Shown here piece after piece: positions 55,433-64,000 of a stretch of DNA of 64,000 bases. The translations under genes were made by a program, and so were the position numbers. Under the pieces are notes generated by a model, which saw only the letters and a list, made by a program, of their open reading frames with translations, was not told the DNA's origin and searched no databases. How positions within the stretch are numbered: the first letter of the stretch is position 1; every line of letters starts with the position of its first letter. The DNA is from Aldrovandia affinis (lineage: Eukaryota > Chordata > Actinopteri > Notacanthiformes > Halosauridae): the NCBI GenBank assembly GCA_029706075.1, contig JAINUG010000014.1, positions 8,449,730 through 8,513,729 of the forward strand, read 5' to 3'.

Positions 55433-56974
55433 ACTCTTTCCCATCATCCTGAACACTCTTTTTAAAAGTCTGTGTCTGCTCACGCTCAGGTAATTACTCT
55501 TATCCTAAACACTATATAAAACCACTCCTTAAAACTGGTAGAACTGCTTACCTCTTCTCTCTGTGTCTGACCTCTGACCCCTGCCCCCACCAACCCCGCC
55601 CCCTCACCTCCACCCCATCCACCAATCCCCCCATGCCCCCAAAGAGGGGACATATACCCTTTTCCCTGCTGCTTTCAAATGCTTTTCTGAGGACACAAAT
55701 AGGACTATAAAAGACAAAAAGTGCAAATAAAAGCAGGTTTATGAGATGCTGGGGGGTGCTGGGAGGGGTGTGCGGGTCTCCATCCCTCCCTCCCTCCCTC
55801 CCTCCTCTATCACTCCCTCCATGTCTTGTCAGGGCGGGCTTGACCTCGGCATGTTTGCTCTGTTCTTAGTGCCAGTGGGATTTGAACCAGGACCTGTCTG
55901 TCTGTCTGTTCATTGAAGAAACGCAGTCATACTTCACCATTAAACCCCCCAGTCAGAAGGCCATGGCCTTCTCTCAGTGTTTCGCACCCATACGCATTTA
56001 TTCTGCCCTTTTACCAAATAAAGAATGGCATTGGGTCAGTGTTTTTTGGTAGCTGTTTTGGTGGCAGAGTTATAACTCTATGGAAGTGTGCATCACTTGT
56101 TATAGCTGATTATTATGGATTTTTTTTATGATGGACTTCCGTGACTGGTCATTCTTAGGGCTGGAGAGGCTTGCTAATTCATAGTTTAAAAAATGTTTTA
56201 ATCAAAAGTGAAGAGCATCATTTTACATGAGAAAAGACATCAACATCAGGGCTGGCTATGGCCGCTAGTAAATGGAAAGGTAGTTAATGTAGTAAGGGTA
56301 AAAAGTTAAAAGTAAAGGTAGTTAATGCTAATGGCACAACGTGGCTAGCCTTCAACATCTGCTGTGTGCCTACGCTCCAAGTGCTTTCACATGGGTCAAG
56401 AATGGAGATGTTTTGGAGTTTGTGAGCTAGGGGGGGGGGGAAGGCAATCAAACTGGACTCTCAGGATCACAGGACATCCCAGGTCCGGGGGTGGGGGTCA
56501 TCAATGAGACACCTCCTGGTTTAATTAAAACGATAAATCTGACGTGTTGTCTCTCCGCGTTCAGTGAGCTCTTCAGGTGTACTGCTGTCAGACGTGAAAC
56601 CTGATCACCATCAAAAGTGCCAGCCCCCTGAGAGGGAAAAATGCTTTTAGGGAACTTCTAAAACCATGTTTAACAGGGTACTTTTAAGGCCCACTAAAAC
56701 CCTAGCCACGCCACATGGGATGGTGGAGGTGCAAGGCAGCGTGGGATGGAGGGAGCAGCAGCTGGCCTCTTCGCCCCTCGTTAGAATTGGGGGCCTCTGA
56801 CATCCGATGAAGGGGAGCACTGTCGCTTGAAGAATAAACGTGCTCCCCCAGAATCACCAGCCCCTTATCCAAGCACCGTGAATCACGCAATGTCACGACG
56901 TGGACTTCCGCAGTTATAATGTGGAGAATTTTTGTTTGTTTGTTTGAAGCATGGTGCTTCAGAAAAGTTTACAG
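55433..56974. other. no recognisable gene
   Basis: Short CTCCCTCC run at 55782-55806 and C-rich 55575-55640. A 72-codon frame at 55913-56131 is unsupported. G run at 56430-56440. Confidence 0.4.
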
Positions 56975-57098
56975 CATCATCATAGTGATGGTGATGGTGA
57001 TGGTGGTGATGATGATGGTGATGATGATGATGATGATGATGGTAATGATGATGATGATGATGATGATGATGATGGTGGTGATGATGATGATGACTATC
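56975..57098. repeat. (GAT)n / (GGT) trinucleotide repeat
   Basis: About 120 bp of GATGATGATGGTGGT. Poly-His on the minus strand and poly-Asp or poly-Met on the plus strand are translation artefacts. Confidence 0.95.
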
Positions 57099-57244
57099 AG
57101 CTATCATCACTATCAGATGATGACTATCAGTTGGTATTGTTATAGTTACTGAGAGGTTAATCCTAGGTTTACTGCTTTGTGTTGCATGCCTGTTCTTGTT
57201 ATTGTCCAGCCTGTTGTCATGCCCTACATGTTTGGTGAAAATCT

Positions 57245-57453
57245 AGTTTCCCCTCTGGAGATGAATGAAATGTATCGTATCGTACCATATCGCATTGTAT
57301 CGTAGTGTTGCGTAGCGTAGCGTATCATAGCGTATTGTGTCTTAGCATAGTGTAGCATAACATAGCATATCGTAGCGTAGCATAGTGCAGCGTAGCATAT
57401 CATATCATATCGCATCAGAGCCTAGCATAGCATAGTGTAGTGTATTGTATCAT
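57245..57453. repeat. degenerate pentanucleotide array (TATCG/TAGCG/TAGCA)
   Basis: Starts just after TTTCCCCTCTGGAGATGAAT, which looks like a retroposon 3' end, and runs about 180 bp as 5-mers such as CGTAT, CGTAG and CATAG. Both the 5-bp period and the point differences are clear by eye. Confidence 0.88.
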
Positions 57454-57534
57454 AAAAAGCCCAACATTCCAAGCTGAGTGTAGTGCAAGTGTAGCAGCGA
57501 GGAGTAGCTGAATCTGGCCCATGGGGCTTTTTCA

Positions 57535-57895
57535 TAAATTTTGTTTCAGATTTTTCCCAATTTTTCTCCCCAATTTGGAAGACAATTATACCTTCTATTT
57601 ATTTTGATTAACCCTCCCCCCATGAACTCGCTGCCCTTTTCTACGGGGCAAGCTACTCTCCGAGGCCGGCGATGATCCGCCTCCTTCGAGATGAACTTTA
57701 CAACCCCCTTTCTGGTGACACCCTTACTTGCTTCACAGCAAGTTTCTGCCGACCACCCTCCCCCCTCCCTCAGGAGCTGTCCGCCAAGTTCCAACCCCAA
57801 TCGGGGCTAACGGCCAGGGTCGGTCTGGCAGAGATGGGTTTTGAACCGCATCCCTGATAGGCAGCATACACTTGTACAGGACCAGCCAAATATTA
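57535..57895 (-). mobile_element. SINE, second family, near complete
   Basis: The minus strand runs from a head at about 57895 (GGTTCAAAACCC-like B box at about 57845) through CCGATTGGGGTTGGAAC and CGGAGAGTAGCTTGCCCC to the tail GGTATAATTGTCTTCCAAAT and GAAAAATCTGAAAC. Confidence 0.85.
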
Positions 57896-59805
57896 TGGAC
57901 CTTTTTGAGGTGGGCGCTCTAAGCGTCTCACTGTTGCTCGTGTACGGGAAACAGGAGCATCCTGGGATAACGGCCTGCGAATCGTCAGGCTCGGGGGCAG
58001 ATCCCAGAGCAGATCCCCCCCCCCGACCCCTTCGCTCCTCCGCTTGTAAAAGCGGCCACAGGGGGTCCGAACAAGTGAAGAAATGGAAGCCATGTGACAC
58101 AAGACAGCGCCTATAAATATGGGGGCAGATCAGAGGGCCGGTTAATGGAAGGGCAGGCAGGCCCTCGTTTTACCACCACATCTACAACATCTTAAAAAAG
58201 AGAGGGCCCTGCCGTGTCATGTGAAACCAATAAAGCACAAACACTTCTCCATGGGGGGCTGCCACAGCTCACTGTCTGTCTGCACTGTCTCTGCTTTTCC
58301 TTAACTCTCCGAGGACAACCTGAACCTGGGCAGACACATTCCACATATCTTCAGAGCAGAAGAACACCATTAACAACTCAAAGTCATACTCACGTGCGTT
58401 TTAGAAGAAGAAAAAAACCTGTATAAACCCATCTGTATGACTTTAAATCATTTTCATACTTGAGCACGTTGTGACAGTCTTTAATCGTTTTTAAAACTCC
58501 TGAATGGTTTATTAATACATATTCAGACATTCAGATAATTATTAACCTCAGATATTCGAACCTCAGTATGGGTGAAGCTTCCTTCATCCTCCATCCTGTG
58601 CAATAGCATGAACTTTAATTTTAAGAAGAAACTTGGCTGTGTGTTCAGTGTTCAATGCCATTTTGAGCCAACAGTCTCAAATACAAAATTCTGGTTAACC
58701 CTTAGTTTTAGATAAGACACTGCATTTTTTGGAAGACTGAAAAACATGTTTGTAAATTAATTACTTTGTAAAACACACACACATAAACACACACATACAA
58801 GTTATGTATATAAATAGGTAAGAATGCAATCATAGCTACAGTCCCAATTGTATTCATTTTTCATTCAAATCTGTCACTAATTATTATAAATAATTATTGA
58901 TTACTGTGGGATCCATTATTCTATTCTGGGAATTACTAGCTACAAAAACAAGCAATGGCTGTGAAACACACAGGTACAGGTACATTGAAAATAGAGAAAG
59001 AGTGAATTTCACCAAAAGCAGGTACAGATATGTAGTTACCAAATCAACCAATTAGCTATCCTTTTCAAAACTGGGGAGAGAATGGCTAATCAAGTTCTTC
59101 TAAAATATCTTATTTTTAATAAGAACCAGAGCCAATTGCTGTAGCATATTTGTAGCCACACTCGTAAATGCAAGATTTCTGAGTCGGTAGAATGACCAGA
59201 CTAGCCTGAGGACCTAAACATGCTACATCATTCGCTGTTGTTCTGATTGCTTTTGAGCACTGCCTGCTAACTGTGTGCTTGGTTATGCTTTGCACTGAAT
59301 GTGCATGCATTTTCTCAGTTATGAGTTATGCCAGTTAATGCACAGAAATCAGTACCATGGAAACGGAACTGTAAACAACAGTCACTGGAGACGTTCATCT
59401 TCCGATGTCCTATTAATTTTTACGGCCCTGATATTTTTGTGATTTGTGAAAAAAATTAAAACAGACCCATGAAAGAATACATTTTTGCTTCATATAAGGG
59501 TCTTGGTATGACCCTTGTTTGCAATAAATGTAAGTGACCTAATTAATTTGGCATTTAGTTTAACATAACTTGGCTTTATACTTTAAAGCATATGAGCATG
59601 AACATTTGAAGCCAGGAATAATTTGTTGGAGGTTTGCAATTAGAGTGTATGCATGAACATGAAACAGACTTAATAATAGTTAAAACCCATAGCTAGGTCT
59701 TGCATTGGATCAGGGTAAATAGGATCCTTATCCTAAAAGGAGACTCGGTGGGAATTAGATTAGCAATTTTAGAGGATTACTAAAGTGCAGCACAGAACCT
59801 TTTTT
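57896..59805. other. 1.9-kb stretch without recognisable feature
   Basis: CpG-containing and GC-rich to 58200, then AT-rich. A short CA tract occurs at 58772-58800. Confidence 0.4.
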
Positions 59806-59880
59806 TATGATCTGTTTCTATTTTTTCCCCCGTCTTTCTCGCAATTCAGTAGCCAATTCAACCCTCTATTTATTTCGATT
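59806..59880 (-). mobile_element. SINE 3' fragment (second family) fused to Ty3/gypsy sequence
   Basis: Contains the reverse complement of the SINE tail (AGCCAATTCAACCCTCTATT) and stops at TTTCGATTG, where retrotransposon coding sequence begins. Confidence 0.75.
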
Positions 59881-60072
59881 GTGAGGCATTGTGAGTTCAC
59901 AGTCATGCCGTTCGGTCTCAATGCCTCTCCCCAGAGGTTGATGGAAAGTGTCCCTGGCAAAGACACTTTTGTGTCTACCTTGATGACATTGTCATCCATT
60001 TTCATCAGTTCACCAACACCTGCCGCAACTCTTCTACAAACTGCAGATAGCGGCCCACCTAGACTTGAATAG
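59881..60072 (+). pseudogene. Ty3/gypsy reverse-transcriptase fragment
   Basis: The frame reads CEFTVMPFGLNASPQRLMES, the region just before the catalytic YxDD of Ty3/gypsy reverse transcriptases. The catalytic YLDD-type segment follows at about 59978 but only in a shifted frame, next to an IVIHFHQF-like string. The preserved piece is about 60 codons; no RNase H, integrase or LTR is seen nearby. An inactive genomic relic of an LTR retrotransposon. Confidence 0.75.
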
Positions 60073-60256
60073 TGTCACTTTTCTCCTGAGGGAAATTATG
60101 TTTCTGTTAGCACGTCGCAGCACGGCTCCCGTCCAATCTAAAGGATGCTCCAGGGAGGGCCAGGATGGTACGGGCCCTAAGCTCCGCCTCCATTTTGAGC
60201 CCCCCACTCCCCTTCCGGCATGGGTGATGGACATTCTGGGAGAAGGAGTTCTTTAG
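60073..60256 (+). other. possible further Ty3/gypsy sequence
   Basis: A 63-codon frame ends with PPTPLPAWVMDILGEGVL, which loosely recalls the linker before the chromodomain in fish gypsy integrases. The similarity is weak and from memory. Confidence 0.2.
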
Positions 60257-60306
60257 ATTTAATGTTAGATTGGTGATATTAATTAATTTGCATTATTTAT
60301 TTTTTT

Positions 60307-60513
60307 ACTACTACTACTACTAATAATAATAATAAGGATCCGGTGTGATTAACATATATTTATTAGGCGTGTAAGTGTAATATGAATTATGTAAAAGAAA
60401 AACAGAAAATGAAAAAGAATATATATACAAAAATTATATCAATATTAATATTTCCCCCATAATTCCGGGCCCCATGCCCAGGCCTTGGTGGCCTATGTGG
60501 AGATCCAGCCCTG
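60307..60513 (-). mobile_element. unclassified interspersed repeat, copy 2
   Basis: The reverse complement begins CAGGGCTGGATCTCCACATA, keeps GGCCTGGGCATGGGGCCC, ACATAATTCATATTACAC and ACACGCCTAATAAATA, and ends GGATCCTTATTATTATTATT plus (AGT)n. It is homologous to 888-1074 but inverted and about 59 kb away. Confidence 0.7.
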
Positions 60514-60611
60514 GGTACGAGCAGTTTGGTCTGGCTGAGCCTCTCAATGTGCTGAGAAAAAGCACTGCACTGGAACCCTGAACGCAGCACAGCAAGAGTA
60601 GCTGCTTGTGC

Positions 60612-60830
60612 CTCCTTGAATGAATGAATGAACATTGGATTTATATCGAGCTTTTCTTCCAAGGAACCCAAAATGCTTTACAATGATAGGGGCAACTCAC
60701 CTCAACTACCACCAATGTGCAGCACCCACCTGGGTGAATGTGACAGCAGCCATAGTGCACCAGTACAAACTCACTACACATCAGATACACAGTGGAGAGG
60801 CAGGGAGGGAGGGAATGAATCAATTCCATG
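60612..60830 (-). mobile_element. retroposon with (TGAA)n tail
   Basis: Starts with GAATGAATGAATGAACATTG and contains AAGGAACCCAAAATGCTTTA, CAACTACCACCAATGTGCAG and ACTCACTACACATCAGATAC. This is the same unit as 29335-29555 in the other orientation. Confidence 0.8.
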
Positions 60831-60840
60831 TATGTATGTG

Positions 60841-60860
60841 TGTATATATATATATATATA
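60841..60860. repeat. (TA)n microsatellite
   Basis: A 20-bp TA tract following TATGTATGTGTG. Confidence 0.8.
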
Positions 60861-62103
60861 ACCACAGAGAGTCAGGACCTGGCCTTCTTATTGATGTTGC
60901 AAGATGATTCTGGTTCCTGGCTGGAGTGGCGTTCATGCTTTTTACATTTTATTTTACATTTTGTTATTGCTATATCCTGTGAAGTGACGTTGACAAAACC
61001 ATGTTCTGGTCATTTGAATATGAATATGGTTCTTTCATTTTGCCAGGTGATAGAGAATATTGTGTTGGGTTTGTTTGCCGTCTGTGTTGTTTTGCTGTGT
61101 GCCTATGAATGGGACCAACAAAAGAGCTTTAAAATCTCATTTGTGTTATTTCTCTGAGCCCATGTGATTCATTCTTACAGCATGTTGTTTTCTCTTGTTT
61201 TGATATCAAAACAACAACTCTCAGTGTTGCATATTCTATATAACGTGTTGGCATGCACTTCCATTTTGTCCCACTCTATACACTCCCCCGATGCTCAGCA
61301 ATAGTTTCAACGTTTACACAAAATTGCAACCAGGAAGCGCATCAGCGATGTTAAAATCATTATGTTTATCGCAAGCTGTTGCGCCGTAAATAATGTAATG
61401 TCTATGTAAGGTATGAATTGTTGAGACTATGTCAAGGGGACAGTAACAAAAAGTAACAAAAAGCCATGCCAAACAGGTAATGCACACTGGGAGATAATTA
61501 TTGAAGGTTTAGAAAACATACACTGTGGCAGGGAGAAGAGGTTGTGCCATTTGGCTATCTGCCTGCCCTCTCTTCTGTATAGGGCCTGTTCCACTGTGGA
61601 GGTGCAGTGGGAAACTGGAGCTCTCTGGTGGAGCATTGGCAGGGGGCACTGTGCTGTCAGGTTTCAGCCTCCCGTGTGAGTCCCCCCAGGCCGACCAGAG
61701 GAGAGGATTACAGGGCCGGCCGACAGATCTCTTAATGCTGTCGCAACATCGCAATAAAGTGGACAGGTCCTCGATCCTGATTGGTCAACTCTGGCCTACT
61801 GGGCAGTAGCAATAATCACGATAAAGCATGGTTGAACATAATCACAATATCATTGCGACTTCCACCGACATCAACATCCCAGACATTGTAAAACACTGTA
61901 AGCAGTCAGTCGTGATGAAAAATTGAGACTTTTTCAATCTCATCCAGCCACCTTGGTTCAATGTGCAGACCCTCAAAGTGGGCTGTCCCGATGTTTCACT
62001 TACTGGTTTCTCTGCATTGGGTGACATTATTGCAGTCACTATTTATTCCATTGCGTGTAAAAGCACAGACAATGTCCCATTACCTGGATTATTATTTTTT
62101 TAT
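60861..62103. other. no recognisable gene
   Basis: The 109-codon frame at 60828-61157 starts in the TA repeat and has hydrophobic but unfamiliar sequence. The 94- and 81-codon frames around 61520-61810 oppose each other without a domain. Confidence 0.4.
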
Positions 62104-62293
62104 TTTGGCAGACACTCTTATCCAGGGCAACTTGCACACTTTACATTTCTTTACATACAATCAATTTATACAGCGGGATATTTACTGAATTCAGGTTAAA
62201 TACTTTGCTCAAGGTTACAATGGCAGTGCCCCAGGGAATCGAACCTGCAACCTTTGCATTATAAACCCAGTTCCCTAACCAATATACTGGCCA
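62104..62293 (-). mobile_element. tRNA-derived SINE (UnaSINE1-like), shortened
   Basis: Minus strand: GTATATTGGTTAGGGAACTG (head), GGTTCGATTCCC (intact B box), CATTGTAACCTTGAGCAAAG and the tail GGATAAGAGTGTCTGCC. Confidence 0.85.
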
Positions 62294-64000
62294 CCCCAAG
62301 ATTTACACATTTCTATGATAGCTCTGCTAAAGGTAGTGCTGGAAAAATGCTGGACAAATTCAGTACAGATAAATGTATAGCTGTTCATCAGACTAATGAG
62401 GCTAATAGCCCAAATTAATAAATATCTCTAAAAAGGAAAATGTATTGTTTAATTGTTAATTGCATGGAATTAGGCACTCTATGGAACTAAGAACTACAGG
62501 GATACATTTTAGCTTGAGATGATCTCTTATGGAACATTAATATCCAATTACACTCATTATATAGTACTTTATTAATTTTATAATGTAAGAAAGTATATCA
62601 TGTTTTGAAATATACTTTATGATTAGCGCTACGATAATTACTTTTGCCATTAGGCCTATATTTGATCAATTATATTCTTTGGCATTAAATGATTTTGGAA
62701 TATCTGTAAGTTCGATGGCACATGGAAAACACACACCACTGCCAGTGATCAACACTGAATCAAGGAATACATATTTGTGTGTTTGCTAATATTCAACCAA
62801 ATGACGGAGAGGTTTGGTTTACAAGGCCACAGATAAATGGTATGAGGCTGATCGTTCCTACACCCAGAGATTCAGTTTAACCAATTAGGCTCGTCTAGAC
62901 GCTCATCTCTGCGGTCCAGGAGTGACATTGACCATGCAGACGCCATCACCATCATTACCTCACAGGAAGGAAGCCGGATGGCCGGAGAACGGGGGTTTCC
63001 AGCCCCGATGAGGCTCCTGCATTTCCCTCCCGCCCTCTCGTTGTCCTGCCGCCCTCGGAAACGCTCTGAATGCCGTCATGGCTACTCGGAGGGTGAGCGG
63101 AACAAATGGCTTTGATGAAAAATTGAATTCCCTCCCTGGGTTTGATGTTCAACTGTACAAACGGTCTCTTTAATTTGCCCTGGGGAGGGTGGGTTCACAA
63201 TCAGCACTGGAAAGTTTCTGTGGGTCTGTAATGGGAGGGGGTAAAGGGGCCAACAGGTTTGGTTTCTGTACGATGCCATTGTCTGCTCGCCGTAAAGGTG
63301 AAACGCATACGAGCCTCGTTTTGATACGGTCTCGGGTGTAATGAACTCTTTCTCTCTCCTTTCAAAAGACTGAGCTTTTTCACCAGTCTAGTATTTGAGT
63401 CGGGGTAAGTGCCCTTTGATGTCTTCCTGTCATATTTTCAGTCTCTGGTTTTAGTTGTGGCCTGACACCTTTGGGCGTGTGACTGGATTTAAGACACATT
63501 GCCCGTAATCTCCAGGTAATGAGGGCTTGGGAGGAGAAAAAAAAAATTCAGGGTGGATTAAGACAAGCGAAATGTGCAAAAGAACAAGGGGCCGTTATCA
63601 TTCTAATAAAAGGCTTTATTTTGTGTCTTTAAGGCACAACTCAATACAACTGAAAATAAACATATTGTGTGCTATTGAATCCACTTGCTTTCCAGGTTTT
63701 TTTTCCCTCCTTAATTTTAACCCTTAAATCTAAGTATATGTTTCCTCTCAGGTGACTGTTTATGATGTTGTGTGCGTAACAGAAAAATATGTGCTTCATT
63801 AATGCTGCTGTGAAAGTGAGCCCGCCACCACCCTCTTACCAGTCTTTACAAACTCAAATGCATAATATTCTACTCATTAACATAAAGCTGTCTTTAACTT
63901 CTAAATCTATGGTTCTGCCATTTTTGCATTTTCAAAAAATAGCGCCAGCTAAAGGCAAGTAACAGTATTGCCATTGCGGAAAAAGCACAAGGTGAATGAC
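62294..64000. other. no recognisable gene; possible non-coding elements at 62880-63130
   Basis: 62300-62700 is strongly AT-rich. 62880-63130 and 63280-63400 are single-copy GC-balanced blocks (CCAATTAGGCTCGTCTAGAC, GGTGAAACGCATACGAGCC) that could be regulatory. The sequence runs off the window end without a feature. Confidence 0.35.

Noticed and set aside
56883-57152. poly-His and poly-Asp proteins
   Set aside because: Translation of the GAT trinucleotide repeat.

Overview
This window is vertebrate nuclear DNA, almost certainly from a teleost fish. The evidence is the interspersed repeats: tRNA-derived SINEs ending in the L2-type 3' tail (GATAAGAGCGTCTGCTAAATG-like), several fish-type Tc1/mariner elements, a piggyBac-like element, solo LTRs, L2/CR1-type LINE fragments and abundant CA/GT, GA/CT and longer tandem repeats. 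The main SINE, with a (TGTAA)n-type end, closely resembles the eel UnaSINE1/UnaL2 system as I remember it. That hints at an elopomorph or another early-branching teleost, but I could not check it.

I find no convincing host protein-coding exon and no authentic tRNA, rRNA or snRNA gene. The longest open frames (up to 379 codons) lie inside tandem repeats whose unit length is a multiple of three, or inside dinucleotide repeats, and are artefacts. The only frames with recognisable protein homology belong to mobile elements: a frameshifted Tc1 transposase (27.9-28.7 kb), transposase remnants at 32.8-33.1, 48.4-49.4 and 49.7-50.2 kb, a decayed non-LTR retrotransposon with endonuclease and reverse transcriptase (40.3-42.3 kb), two LINE C-terminal fragments (38.7 and 48.8-48.9 kb) and a Ty3/gypsy reverse-transcriptase scrap (59.9-60.1 kb). 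The window therefore reads as an intergenic desert or a very long intron.

Layout. 0-5.3 kb: a nested repeat complex (a SINE split by a solo LTR, its head expanded into a 29-bp minisatellite) and two further minisatellites. 5.3-14.2 kb: dinucleotide repeats and SINEs. 14.9-18.3 kb: mostly single-copy sequence that looks like conserved non-coding DNA, interrupted by a 0.6-kb minisatellite. 19.2-20.6 kb: a 30-bp minisatellite in which nearly every unit carries a splice-donor-like GTAAGT. 21.8-34 kb: SINEs, two solo LTRs, Tc1 elements, a hAT-like MITE and a small hairpin. 34.3-37.7 kb: a foldback, a long GT tract and a 1.8-kb piggyBac-like element inserted precisely into a SINE. 38-42.3 kb: LINE remnants. 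42.4-48 kb: sparse sequence with an inverted SINE pair. 48.2-50.5 kb: two Tc1/mariner elements flanked by TA-rich repeats, one with a LINE nested in it. 50.5-64 kb: more SINEs, a 0.9-kb CACACACTGTA array, a pentanucleotide array, and an inverted second copy of the repeat seen near position 0.9 kb.

No cooperative gene system is visible. The interesting content is the history of nested insertions, in which several target sites can be rebuilt exactly, and the way retroposon ends and heads seed tandem arrays.
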